Position numbers and translations under genes: made by a program. A stretch of DNA of 64,000 nt from the NCBI RefSeq assembly GCF_050859025.1, contig NZ_CP138200.1, forward strand, positions 5,208,001 to 5,272,000, in the 5' to 3' direction. Source of the DNA: Wukongibacter sp050859025 (GTDB taxonomy: Bacteria > Bacillota > Clostridia > Peptostreptococcales > Caminicellaceae). This document shows positions 54,732-63,456 of the stretch, piece by piece. The first letter of the stretch is position 1; the number at the start of each line of letters is the position of its first letter. The notes below the pieces were generated by a model. It was given only the letters and a program-made list of their open reading frames with translations, was not told the DNA's origin and did no database searches.

Positions 54732-56441
54732 ATGAACATAATTTTTATGATTTTTTCATTAGTCTTAAATTCTTCAATTGAAGCAAGTATAGTAGCCTTA
54801 TTGATTCTCTTAATAAAAAATCTTTTCCGAAATTTTATTAATGCACGACTCCATTATATTTTATGGTTTCTAGTTCTGGCACGGCTGCTTATACCCTTTC
54901 TTCCCGAAAGTAATTTAAGTCTATTTAATATTTTTCAGCCTACAATCCTGAGTAGTGAATCAAGCTTTGAAAAAAATACTCCCTATCATCCAAACTACTT
55001 TATAAGTATAAGTAAAGAGCTGTCTGATGGAGAGTTATATGAAAATCCACTAGCTGATACATATAATAAAAATGATAGAAATAGTGTACTAAATCAAGGG
55101 AAAAACATGAATTTAATAGGTTTAAAAGTAGTATCTCTAATATGGTTTATAGGCTTTCTTTCTATGATTTTGCTGGTACTTCAATCTCTAGTTAGAATTA
55201 AACTAAAAACTAAGTATTCTAATAGGATAAGCGATAAAGATATCCTAATTCTATTGGATGAATGTAAAAAAAAGATAGGAATCCATAGAGAAATTCCTAT
55301 CTATACTGGAAACTATTTTAAGAGTCCCTGTATCTACGGTATCCTTCAACCATGTATCTATTACCCCCAAAATATGTTTACAAATACTAGCTCACATAAG
55401 CTTTACCATATACTTATTCATGAGCTAGCCCACTATAAGAGAAAGGATCACTTTGGAAATCTGTTAGGAGCCTTAGCATTATCTATACATTGGTTCAATC
55501 CCCTTGTATGGATTTGTGTAAAAAAAATGCGTATGGATAGAGAATTTGCATGTGATGCATACGTTTTAGAAATCATAGGAGAGGAGGGAGCTATCTCCTA
55601 TGGAAGGACTATAATAGAGTTCTTAGAGAACTTCTCCTTAACTAAATCCCAAGCTAGTCTATCGTTTTTTTATGAACCAAACAATCAGTTCGAAAGGAGA
55701 ATACAGATGATTAAAAACTTTAAAAAAGGATCCTATAGAATATCCCTAATTACCATAGTACTTTTTGTGATTATAGGTTCTGCTATACTTACTAATGCAG
55801 TTACTCATGAAAATGATAAAAATATTCCTATACAGAACAGCTCTGTAAAAACAGATACTAGTTTAACTGAATCTACATATAAAGATAAGATTATAGTTAT
55901 AGATCCTGGTCATGGAGGACAAGACCCAGGAGCACTTAACCCAAATCTTGATCTGGAAGAAAAGGAAATTGTTTTGGATATCTCATTGAAACTGAAAAAG
56001 CTCCTTGAGAATAAGGGCTTTAAAGTACATATGACTCGTGGTGATGATACATATATTAAGTTGCATGAAAGATCTACTCTGGCAAATGAATTTGAAGCTA
56101 ATGCCTATGTAAGTATCCATGTAAACGCCCACCCTGAAAGCAATATGAAGGGAGTTCAAGTTTTTTATGCATCAAACGATGATAGGGACAATAAGACCTT
56201 CGCGGCAATAATGAAAAATTCCCTAGTAAAAGAGCTTGATGCATCTGATAAAGGAATAATCGAAAGACCTAAGCTAGTTGTTCTTAAGGAAACAAAAATG
56301 CCTTCTATTTCATTATCCTTAGGCTTTTTAACAAATAATGAAGAGGGAAAACTCCTAAAACAGGATGTCTATAGGCAAAGCTGTGCTGAAGGCATATATA
56401 AGGGAATAATTGAATATTTCAATAGAGTATTGGCAAAATAA
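54732..56441 (+). CDS. BlaR1/MecR1-type M56 protease fused to amidase_3-like domain
   Basis: A 569-residue membrane protein. The N-terminal half is an M56 metalloprotease with membrane helices (about 5-30, 40-57, 130-152), HELAHYKRKDH (zinc motif H230-E-x-x-H234) and DREFACDAYVLE with the third ligand Glu. A further helix (about 338-357) leads to an outside domain of the N-acetylmuramoyl-L-alanine amidase_3 family (from about 385). Zinc ligands H394 (DPGHGG), E410 and H463 (SIHVNAH) are kept, but the catalytic Glu of the usual PxxLvExGF is Ser529 (PSISLSLGF). In BlaR1 this position is a penicillin-binding sensor. Here the outside part looks like a peptidoglycan-binding pseudo-amidase, and sensing of wall fragments is an inference. 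Confidence 0.88.
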   Translation: MNIIFMIFSLVLNSSIEASIVALLILLIKNLFRNFINARLHYILWFLVLARLLIPFLPESNLSLFNIFQPTILSSESSFEKNTPYHPNYFISISKELSDGELYENPLADTYNKNDRNSVLNQGKNMNLIGLKVVSLIWFIGFLSMILLVLQSLVRIKLKTKYSNRISDKDILILLDECKKKIGIHREIPIYTGNYFKSPCIYGILQPCIYYPQNMFTNTSSHKLYHILIHELAHYKRKDHFGNLLGALALSIHWFNPLVWICVKKMRMDREFACDAYVLEIIGEEGAISYGRTIIEFLENFSLTKSQASLSFFYEPNNQFERRIQMIKNFKKGSYRISLITIVLFVIIGSAILTNAVTHENDKNIPIQNSSVKTDTSLTESTYKDKIIVIDPGHGGQDPGALNPNLDLEEKEIVLDISLKLKKLLENKGFKVHMTRGDDTYIKLHERSTLANEFEANAYVSIHVNAHPESNMKGVQVFYASNDDRDNKTFAAIMKNSLVKELDASDKGIIERPKLVVLKETKMPSISLSLGFLTNNEEGKLLKQDVYRQSCAEGIYKGIIEYFNRVLAK

Positions 56442-56776
56442 ATCTTGAAAGTCTGAACCTATTATCAAAGAAAGTGACTACAGTTTCTCTGCCTTGTTCT
56501 TATTCGCTAAATTTTATAAATAACGCTTTTAGATATTCCTGTAGCCCTTGATATTTACCTTGTAGTAACTCTTTTTTTAAGGACAATCAGCCTGTCCCCT
56601 TGTCCTTCAGGATAAATATAATATTTAATAAGAGTGAGGCAAAAGCATTTCTGAAAATAGAAGAAATTTACAGAGTGATAAGAAAATTTAGTTTTTCTGA
56701 AACAAAGTAAAAAATAATATAAAGTGTTTCAAGTTATGCTAAACGCTAATAATATTAACAAAAAGAGGTGGTCTGT
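56442..56776. other. Intergenic region with REP-like hairpin and activator promoter
   Basis: About 330 bp without a gene. It contains the hairpin 56579-56607 and the promoter of the PrpR-like gene, which I cannot locate precisely. Confidence 0.4.
56579..56607. repeat. REP-like hairpin, copy 1
   Basis: AAGGACAATCAGCCTGTCCC followed by CTTGTCCTT. The arms AAGGACA/TGTCCTT and inner bases match, in reverse orientation, the hairpin at 61791-61824 next to a decayed RAYT transposase. Repeats of this kind are RAYT substrates. Confidence 0.65.
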
Positions 56777-58852
56777 GTGGAACATGTTGCTGTAATTGCA
56801 AATAACAAAGCCTATTCACAGTATCTTGCAGATAATCTAAATATTTATTTCAAAAATTATGCAGAATTTCACTACTATAATATCCAAGAAATTATGCAAT
56901 TGAGCTATGTCAAAGAAGATTATATAGTTTTATCTGCTTTTACGATATTTCAGCAAGTGAAGCCAAAAATTCGTACTGACGCCAAACTTGTAATTTCCGA
57001 TTTAACCTTAAATAGCTCTAAGATAGATGCACTTTATAAGTTGCCAAAAGGAACTAAAGCTCTTTTAGTTAATATTGATTATCGTAGTTGCATGGATGTT
57101 ATTACTATGATTTATGCAGCAGGTTTTCGTGATATTGAGTTAGTACCATTTTATGCTGGTATTGATTATGACCCTACTATACGTGTAGCGGTTACTCCTG
57201 ACGAATTACAATTAGTTCCTAAAGGCATTAATACTATTATTGATATTGGTCAACGGGTGGTAGATTCCAGTAGTATTTTACAACTTGCTGATAAATTAGG
57301 TGTAAAAGACCCTTTTGAATCAGAAGAAGCTCAAGAAGCTAAAAAAAATATTTTAACAACCAATGTGGGACTGGAAAAGGCATTAGGTGAAAATGAAAGT
57401 CTGAAAGAACGTATCAATGTTTTGCTTAAGCTTGTCAAACAGGGTATTCTAGTGACAGATGTGTTAGGAAGGATATATTTGGCAAATGATGCTGCAAAAC
57501 AGATGCTTAAAAGCAGAACGGATAGTATTAGTGGATTCAACATTGTAGAAGTGTTACCTGAGCTGATGTCACTCTATGAAACAAAATCTGAAGATAGTGC
57601 TGGGGAACTAATTGAATTAAATGGCAAAAATCTTATTGCATCAATTTCTAGAGTGATTTCTAACGATGACGTAAAGGGTAGCATCATAATGCTTGAAAAT
57701 TTTTTAGAAACTGAAAATCGTCAACATAAGATTCGAAGTAAAATGATCGGTAAGGGTCATAAAGCAACTTATACATTCTGTGATATTCTTGGAAGCAGCC
57801 CAAAGCTTATAGAAACTAAAAAAATCGCAAAACGGATGGCAAAATCTGATTCATCAGTAATTCTTTATGGAGAAAGCGGAGTAGGAAAAGAACTTTTTGC
57901 TCAGTCGATTCACAACCAATCGGATCGTAGAGGTTATCATTTTGTAGCAGTAAATTGTTCCGCTTTACCAGAGACTCTTTTAGAAAGTGAGCTATACGGA
58001 TATGAAGATGGCGCTTTTTCTGGGGCAAAGAAAGGTGGAAAAGTGGGACTATTTGAGTTGGCCCATAATGGAACACTTTTTCTTGATGAGATAGGAGAAT
58101 TGCCGATTTATCTTCAAGCCAAGCTATTGCGAGCTATTGAGGAACGAAAGATTTTAAGGATTGGCGGAAAGGATATGATTGACATTAATGTACGAATTAT
58201 AACTGCTACAAATCGAAATCTTTACGAAATGGTTGATGATAAAACGTTCCGAAGTGATCTATACTATCGTCTTAATGTTCTGCCAGTTCATATCCCTCCT
58301 TTAAGAGAACGCCGTGAAGATATTTTGATGCTGTTTACATATTTTTGCAATGATTTAGGAAGAAAAGTTAACCTATCGGTATCAGCAAAAGAAAGGATGG
58401 TCAATTGTCAATGGAGGGGCAACATTCGGCAACTTAAAAATGTAGCAGAATATTTAGTGAACTTAGATAAAACGATTATTGAAGAACAAGATCTACCTTT
58501 TGAAGAGAGTTTGAAAATACAGACTCCTAAGGAGGAAAAGAAACATAGTACACCAGAAGAAATAAAATCAATAAGGAAGTTTTTGATGTTTGAGGGAAGA
58601 AATTGGGAAATGTATCAATTTATCCTTTCAGAACTCTATGATAATCATTGTAATAATAGATTTATAGGTAGAAACAAACTAGTAAATCGTGCTAAGGAAT
58701 GTGGTTTTGCTTTTACAGAACAACAGATTAAAGGAGGATTATCAAAATTAAACAATTATGGCTTTATTGTCTCTGGAAAAGGCAGAAAGGGAAGTAGTAT
58801 TTTGCAATCTGGTATAGCTTTAAAAATGGACTTGGATAAAATGCTAGAATGA
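56777..58852 (+). CDS. PrpR-like sigma-54-dependent activator
   Basis: A protein of about 691 residues: PrpR_N-type sensor domain (about 1-180), PAS segment (about 205-300), AAA+ domain with GESGVGKELFAQ, ELYGYEDGAFSGA (GAFSGA variant of the sigma-54 contact loop), GTLFLDEIGELP and the arginine finger region FRSDLYYRLNVLP. The C-terminus is unusual: no Fis-type helix-turn-helix but about 100 residues ending in IGRNKLVNRAKECGFAFTEQQIKGGLSKLNNYGF, which looks like another winged or helix-turn-helix fold. GTG 56777 is chosen with AGAGGTGG seven bases upstream. It likely activates the downstream -24/-12 promoter of the antiporter-hydrolase operon. Confidence 0.9.
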   Translation: MEHVAVIANNKAYSQYLADNLNIYFKNYAEFHYYNIQEIMQLSYVKEDYIVLSAFTIFQQVKPKIRTDAKLVISDLTLNSSKIDALYKLPKGTKALLVNIDYRSCMDVITMIYAAGFRDIELVPFYAGIDYDPTIRVAVTPDELQLVPKGINTIIDIGQRVVDSSSILQLADKLGVKDPFESEEAQEAKKNILTTNVGLEKALGENESLKERINVLLKLVKQGILVTDVLGRIYLANDAAKQMLKSRTDSISGFNIVEVLPELMSLYETKSEDSAGELIELNGKNLIASISRVISNDDVKGSIIMLENFLETENRQHKIRSKMIGKGHKATYTFCDILGSSPKLIETKKIAKRMAKSDSSVILYGESGVGKELFAQSIHNQSDRRGYHFVAVNCSALPETLLESELYGYEDGAFSGAKKGGKVGLFELAHNGTLFLDEIGELPIYLQAKLLRAIEERKILRIGGKDMIDINVRIITATNRNLYEMVDDKTFRSDLYYRLNVLPVHIPPLRERREDILMLFTYFCNDLGRKVNLSVSAKERMVNCQWRGNIRQLKNVAEYLVNLDKTIIEEQDLPFEESLKIQTPKEEKKHSTPEEIKSIRKFLMFEGRNWEMYQFILSELYDNHCNNRFIGRNKLVNRAKECGFAFTEQQIKGGLSKLNNYGFIVSGKGRKGSSILQSGIALKMDLDKMLE

Positions 58853-58925
58853 AAATAGAAAAGAATAATAGGTTGAATAGGTTTAATAGGCTATTAAATA
58901 ACCCTATTTTTGTACTTTATATTAG

Positions 58926-58970
58926 TAAACGTGTAGAAGGATATAAATATTCACATCCTTTACACGTTTA
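58926..58970. promoter_or_regulatory. Large dyad, candidate activator-binding site
   Basis: TAAACGTGTA-GA-AGGAT and ATCCT-TT-ACACGTTTA form an inverted repeat of 45 bp centred near 58948, some 65 bp upstream of the -24 element. The layout is that of an enhancer site for the PrpR-like protein encoded just upstream. It could also fold as a terminator of that gene. Confidence 0.7.
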
Positions 58971-59011
58971 TATTTGCAATAATCAGAAAAATCACAACAT
59001 ACTGTAACAAT

Positions 59012-59027
59012 TGGCATACATATTGCT
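59012..59027 (+). promoter_or_regulatory. Sigma-54 (-24/-12) promoter of the antiporter operon
   Basis: TGGCATACATATTGCT matches TGGCAC-N5-TTGCW, with correct ten-base spacing of GG and GC. It lies 46 bp before ATG 59073. Confidence 0.87.
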
Positions 59028-59072
59028 TAAATAAAAGATGTGGTCAAAAATTTGTAGAAAGGTGGCTAAAAA

Positions 59073-60626
59073 ATGGAAAATGCAGAGGTAGTTGTAAATT
59101 ATGGCTTGCTTGCACTTCTTCCAACATTACTTGCTATTGGACTAGCACTAAAGACAAAAAACATTATAGTTTCACTATTCACTTCTGTCTTTGTTGGTGT
59201 AACGATTATTAACGGGTGGAATCCAGCACTTGGTTTTACCTCTATGGTCAAAGATTACATGTTTGGTTCCTTAAAGGAATCAATGAACACCCAGGCGCTT
59301 TTCATGATGGTGATTATCGGTGGATTTGTTGCTTTGCTTACTCAGTCAGGAGGTGCCATGGCATTCACTGATATGGTTACCCGTCACGTGGACTCTAGAA
59401 AGAAATGTGAAACAGGTATGTGGCTAGGTGGATTAGCTGTATGGTTCACAGATAACGGAAATTCACTAATAGTAGGGCCGATATTTGAAGCGTTAGGTGA
59501 ACGCCTGAGGGTATCACGAGAAAAGTTCTCCTATATATTGGACTGTACGACATCTCCAATTTGCTCAATGGTACCGATTATTGGCTGGGGCGTATATGCC
59601 ATGAGTCTTATTGAAACTGAACTTGTTGATGCTGGTATTACTAATGTTACAAGCTGGGAAGTTTTCACTGAGGGTATACCTCTTAACTTTTATGCTGTTT
59701 TAACTCTAGGTATGGCTGGTTTTATGGCCTTCACCCAATGGGATTTCGGTCCTATGCTAAAAGCACAAAACCGCGCCTTTAGTACCGGTAAAACTATACG
59801 TGATGGTGGTACTCCTATGCGTAGCGAGGTTAAAAGAATTGAACTTCCTGAGGGTGTAGACCCTAAGATTAGCACAATGGTTATTCCTTTAATCGTGCTA
59901 TTAACTGTAATGTTCACTTATCTATCAATGAAGGGTCTATGGTATACAAAGGTAGCAGGAACAGATATAAGGACAGCAATAGCATCAGGATTTCTTCTAG
60001 GTACAATTGTTTTAATATTCCTTTGTATAAAAAGAAATATTTTTAGTTTTGAAAAGTGTTTAAGCATAATTACAGGTGGAATGGCAAACATGATGTTTAT
60101 GTGTGTAGTTTTAGTATTGGCATGGTCTCTATCTGGGGTTACAAAAGCTATGGACACTGCTGGTTACTTGATGAGGATTTCAGAAGGCATGCTAAATCCA
60201 GCACTTTTGCCTGCTATCGTTTTCATTATCGGTGCGGTTATGTCATTAGCAACTGGAACATCCTGGGGAACTATGGCTATTTTGATACCTATTAGTTTAC
60301 CTATGGCAATTAACTTTGGGGTTTCTTTACCTCTTATTGCTTCGGCAGTAATCAGTGGAGGTCTTTATGGCGACCATGTTTCACCTATTTCTGATACTAC
60401 AATCCTTGCATCTATTGGATCTGCAAGCGATCATATTGATCACTTCGAAACCCAAATGCCATATGCTACTCTAGTAGCTGTTATTTGTGCCGTTATGTTC
60501 GGAATCGCAGGATGGTATTCTTCATCGATTTTGATTTTTGTAGGAGCAGCTATACTGATAGGAGCAATTTTTATTCTTCATAAAATATCCGTAAAAAAAT
60601 ATGGACAGGAAGAAATTGTGAATTAA
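59073..60626 (+). CDS. NhaC-family sodium/proton antiporter-like transporter
   Basis: A 517-residue membrane protein with about eleven to twelve helices. Family blocks include MMVIIGGFVALLTQSGGAMAF, WFTDNGNSLIVGPIFEALGERLRVSREKFSYILDCTTSPICSMVPIIGWG and ATGTSWGTMAILIPI, then GGLYGDHVSPISDTTILASIGSASDHIDHF, which are hallmarks of NhaC-type antiporters and relatives that exchange amino or organic acids. ATG has AAAGGTGG upstream. It is first in an operon with an amidinotransferase-fold hydrolase under a sigma-54 promoter. An arginine or guanidino-compound/product exchange is a reasonable guess, not shown by sequence. Confidence 0.9.
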   Translation: MENAEVVVNYGLLALLPTLLAIGLALKTKNIIVSLFTSVFVGVTIINGWNPALGFTSMVKDYMFGSLKESMNTQALFMMVIIGGFVALLTQSGGAMAFTDMVTRHVDSRKKCETGMWLGGLAVWFTDNGNSLIVGPIFEALGERLRVSREKFSYILDCTTSPICSMVPIIGWGVYAMSLIETELVDAGITNVTSWEVFTEGIPLNFYAVLTLGMAGFMAFTQWDFGPMLKAQNRAFSTGKTIRDGGTPMRSEVKRIELPEGVDPKISTMVIPLIVLLTVMFTYLSMKGLWYTKVAGTDIRTAIASGFLLGTIVLIFLCIKRNIFSFEKCLSIITGGMANMMFMCVVLVLAWSLSGVTKAMDTAGYLMRISEGMLNPALLPAIVFIIGAVMSLATGTSWGTMAILIPISLPMAINFGVSLPLIASAVISGGLYGDHVSPISDTTILASIGSASDHIDHFETQMPYATLVAVICAVMFGIAGWYSSSILIFVGAAILIGAIFILHKISVKKYGQEEIVN

Positions 60627-60675
60627 TTAAATGAAAACCAATATAACATAGGATTTAATAAGGAGGATGTAAAAG

Positions 60676-61665
60676 ATGCAAAATAAAATTATTAATCTAG
60701 ATCAATGTTTGGCTGAAGGTAATGAATTTCCAGATATTCAAGCTATTGATGGAGAACGTTGGTTTCCTTTAGACACAACAATTCAAGAAGATATGAGTAC
60801 AATATGGGGTGGAGACTTTGGTTGCTCATCTGAAGTTAATAAGCTCAGAGCAGTGCTTTTGCGTCGACCAGGAAAAGAATTGGACAATTTTGATCATACA
60901 AAAGTAAGGTTTAGAGCCCCCGTAGATCCTGAAAAGTGCCGGGCTCAGCACGATCTTCTTGCTGATTATTATAGAAGTCATGGAATAAAGGTCTTTTATG
61001 TAGAAGAACAACGAAGCGATAGACCTAATGCCATGTTTGAAAGAGATAATCTTTTTATGACGCCTGAAGGTGCTATTATCACAAGATTGGCAATGCCTCT
61101 TCGAAGAGGAGAAGAAAGGTATACAGCACAAGCAGTAGCTAAACTTGGTATTCCTATTGTAAAAACTATTGCTGGCGATGGAATCTTTGAAGGTGCAAAT
61201 GCAATGTGGGTTGATAGAAAGACTGTGATTCTTTCACTAAGCTCCAGAGCTAATGTATCTGGGTATGAACAAATGGCTTCAGAATTGAAACGTCAAGGGG
61301 TTACAGAAATTATAACTATGCAAATTCCCTATGGTCATGCCCATATAGATGGACTTTTAAATATTGCAAGTGATGATACAGTAGTCATTCATGCAAGCCA
61401 AGTACCTTACATGGTAGTAGATGCTCTTAAAAAGAAGGGTTACAGGATTATTGAAACACCATCTCTTACAGAAACAAAATATTGTTATGCAACTAATTTC
61501 GTGGCAATTGAGCCTGGTCATGTAGTAACAAGCGTTGGCGCACCTCGAACTGTTGAATTAATGGAAAAAGCAGGAATCAAAGTTGATGTTTTAGACCTTT
61601 CGGAGCTAAATAAAGGCAGAGGTTCTGTACATTGTATGACTGCTTTCTTAAAGAGAGATGAATAG
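60676..61665 (+). CDS. Amidinotransferase-fold guanidino hydrolase (ADI/DDAH-like)
   Basis: A 329-residue protein of the guanidino-group-modifying superfamily (arginine deiminase, DDAH, agmatine deiminase). Likely active-site segments: MFERDNLFM, FEGANAMWV (usual EGGD/N acidic loop, here EGAN), His223 in HIDGLLNI, and the nucleophile Cys320 in GSVHCMTAF. Members hydrolyse arginine or methylated or derivatised guanidino groups, giving citrulline-type products and ammonia or amines. The specific substrate is unclear; length and motifs fit DDAH-like proteins better than classical 410-residue ArcA. ATG has AAGGAGG upstream. Co-transcribed with the NhaC-type transporter and followed by a strong terminator. 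Confidence 0.85.
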   Translation: MQNKIINLDQCLAEGNEFPDIQAIDGERWFPLDTTIQEDMSTIWGGDFGCSSEVNKLRAVLLRRPGKELDNFDHTKVRFRAPVDPEKCRAQHDLLADYYRSHGIKVFYVEEQRSDRPNAMFERDNLFMTPEGAIITRLAMPLRRGEERYTAQAVAKLGIPIVKTIAGDGIFEGANAMWVDRKTVILSLSSRANVSGYEQMASELKRQGVTEIITMQIPYGHAHIDGLLNIASDDTVVIHASQVPYMVVDALKKKGYRIIETPSLTETKYCYATNFVAIEPGHVVTSVGAPRTVELMEKAGIKVDVLDLSELNKGRGSVHCMTAFLKRDE

Positions 61666-61725
61666 ATTTTGAGAGTAATAATACAAACAATATGTTTTAT
61701 TTGATCTCATAATTTCAAATAAAAG

Positions 61726-61774
61726 AACCACATCCTGAAATCAGCAATTACTCTGATTTTAAGATGTGGTTTTT
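61726..61774 (+). terminator. Terminator of the antiporter-hydrolase operon
   Basis: AACCACATCCTGAAATCAG pairs with CTGATTTTAAGATGTGGTT (two mismatches), followed by TTTT, 60 bp past the stop. Confidence 0.88.
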
Positions 61775-61790
61775 ATTAATTAAAAGTTTT

Positions 61791-61824
61791 TCAAGGACAA
61801 GGAGAACAGATTTATTGTCCTTGA
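61791..61824. repeat. REP-like hairpin, copy 2
   Basis: TCAAGGACAA pairs perfectly with TTGTCCTTGA around a 14-base loop. It is related to 56579-56607 and sits 26 bp before the RAYT remnant. Confidence 0.7.
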
Positions 61825-61850
61825 ATAAATATTATAAACTGAGCATAGAG

Positions 61851-62040
61851 ATGAGTAAAATTGCAAAAATAGCTCGAAGGAAAAGTAGGAGTGGTATATA
61901 CCATATAATTCTTTAGGAAATAATCAGACAGAATATATTTGAAGATGATGAAGATAGAGAAAGGATTATTGAAAGAATAAAATTTATGGTTATTGTTTAA
62001 TGGATAATCATGTCCATTTGCTGATAAAAGAAAAACTAGT
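61851..62040 (+). pseudogene. Decayed REP-associated tyrosine transposase (RAYT)
   Basis: An ATG-initiated frame gives MSKIAKIARRKSRSGIYHI then a stop. The same frame continues RQNIFEDDEDRERIIERIKF and, after a frame change and an apparent deletion of about 20 codons, YGYCLMDNHVHLLIKEKL. These are the N-terminal and HUH (His-x-His) segments of Y1/RAYT transposases. The catalytic Tyr region is absent. It is clearly non-functional. Confidence 0.85.
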
Positions 62041-62057
62041 TAGGCGGGTTAATTTTA

Positions 62058-62684
62058 TTATTTTTTATATCTTTCATATAGCTCTTCTCTGATTTCTTCA
62101 ATGGATACATTCCTATCGGCTAATAAAACTAGTAAATGATATATAAGATCAGAAACTTCATATACTATTTCTTCTTTATCATTATTTTTTGAGGCTATTA
62201 TCACCTCGCTTGTTTCTTCCCCGACTTTTTTAAGTATTTTGTCGATTCCCTTTTCAAATAGGTATTTTGTATATGAACCCTCTATAGGCTCTTCTTTTCT
62301 GTTTAGAATCCTCTCATAAAGCAAATCAAATACCTTTGATGCTTCTATATTCTTTGTTTCATCTTCCAATATAGAGCTATAAAAGCAGCTATTTTTTCCG
62401 GTATGACACGTTGGTCCCATTGGCTTTACTAAAATCAATAAAGTATCCTTATCACAATCATACTTTATTCCTTTCACTACATGGAAGTTACCTGAGGTTT
62501 CTCCCTTGTTCCATAGCCTTTGTCTGCTCCTACTGAAAAACCAAGTTCTTTTTGTTTCTATGGTAAGCCTTAAGGATTCTGCATTCATATATCCAAGCAT
62601 TAAAACTTCTTTACTGCTATAATCCTGTATTATTGCAGGTATTAATCCCTTTTCATCATATTTTAAACTATTTATATCAATCAT
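62058..62684 (-). CDS. hisIE: Bifunctional phosphoribosyl-AMP cyclohydrolase/phosphoribosyl-ATP pyrophosphatase
   Basis: A 208-residue fusion catalysing histidine steps 2 and 3. The HisI half (about 1-105) has TWFFSRSRQRLWNKGETSGNFH and the metal-binding CDKDTLLILVKPMGPTCHTGKNSCFY. The HisE half (about 115-208) has LKKVGEETSEVIIA and the helix YEVSDLIYHLLVLL of the NTP-pyrophosphohydrolase fold. ATG follows immediately after the hisF stop, so translation is coupled. Last gene seen of the histidine operon. Confidence 0.96.
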   Translation of the reverse strand: MIDINSLKYDEKGLIPAIIQDYSSKEVLMLGYMNAESLRLTIETKRTWFFSRSRQRLWNKGETSGNFHVVKGIKYDCDKDTLLILVKPMGPTCHTGKNSCFYSSILEDETKNIEASKVFDLLYERILNRKEEPIEGSYTKYLFEKGIDKILKKVGEETSEVIIASKNNDKEEIVYEVSDLIYHLLVLLADRNVSIEEIREELYERYKK

Positions 62685-63446
62685 TTAAAAATCTCTCCTG
62701 ACTTCAATCCCGTTATTGTATAGGTATTCTTTAAGCTTTGCTATTTCGATTTCTCTATAGTGAAATACCGATGCTGCCAAGGCTGCATCAGCCTTTCCTG
62801 CTTTTAAGACTTCTAAAAAGTGTTCTATCTCTCCTGCTCCTCCAGAAGCAACAACAGGTATATTTACTGCTTCTGAAATTTTCTTTGTTATTTCTATACT
62901 ATAACCATTCTTAACCCCATCGGAATCTATGGAATTAAGTACTATCTCTCCTGCTCCAAGTCTCTGACCTTCCAATGCCCATTCTAAAGCTTTTAGTCCA
63001 GTATTTATTCTACCACCATTGATATATACGTCCCAATCCTTGCCATTTCTTTTTACATCCATCGAAAGTACTACACATTGACTTCCAAATTTAAGGGCAG
63101 CCTCTGTTATAAGCTCTGGTCTTTTAACAGCGGCTGAGTTTATTGATACCTTATCTGCTCCTGCCCTAAGAACCTTAGTAAAATCATCTATACTTCTTAT
63201 TCCACCACCTATGGCAAAGGGAATGTTTATGTTTTCTGCAGTTCTTTCAACTACATCTATAAATATGTTTCTGTTTTCATTTGAAGCAGTTATATCATAA
63301 AAAACTAGTTCATCAGCTCCATTATCAGAATAAAACTTAGCAAGTTCTACAGGATCTGCAACATCCTGTATATCCTTAAACTTTTTTCCCTTTACAACCC
63401 TTCCCTTATCCACATCAAGGCATGGGATTATTCTTTTCGCAAGCAT
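62685..63446 (-). CDS. hisF: Imidazole glycerol phosphate synthase, cyclase subunit
   Basis: A 253-residue TIM-barrel enzyme that with HisH makes IGP and AICAR in histidine synthesis. It starts MLAKRIIPCLDVDKGRVVKG (catalytic Asp11 in CLDVD), with SMDVKRNG carrying the second catalytic Asp, the phosphate loops AIGGGIRSIDDF and VVASGGAGEIEHF, and ends GIEVRRDF. ATG has AGGAGGTGTATT upstream and lies 10 bp after the hisA stop. Confidence 0.97.
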   Translation of the reverse strand: MLAKRIIPCLDVDKGRVVKGKKFKDIQDVADPVELAKFYSDNGADELVFYDITASNENRNIFIDVVERTAENINIPFAIGGGIRSIDDFTKVLRAGADKVSINSAAVKRPELITEAALKFGSQCVVLSMDVKRNGKDWDVYINGGRINTGLKALEWALEGQRLGAGEIVLNSIDSDGVKNGYSIEITKKISEAVNIPVVASGGAGEIEHFLEVLKAGKADAALAASVFHYREIEIAKLKEYLYNNGIEVRRDF

Positions 63447-63456
63447 AATACACCTC

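Noticed and set aside
54732..56441. Functional CwlD-type cell-wall amidase gene
   Set aside because: The amidase part is fused to an M56 protease and lacks the catalytic Glu, so an active amidase call is not justified.
60676..61665. Classical arginine deiminase ArcA
   Set aside because: About 80 residues too short and not accompanied by arcB, arcC or arcD; motifs fit the DDAH-like branch better.
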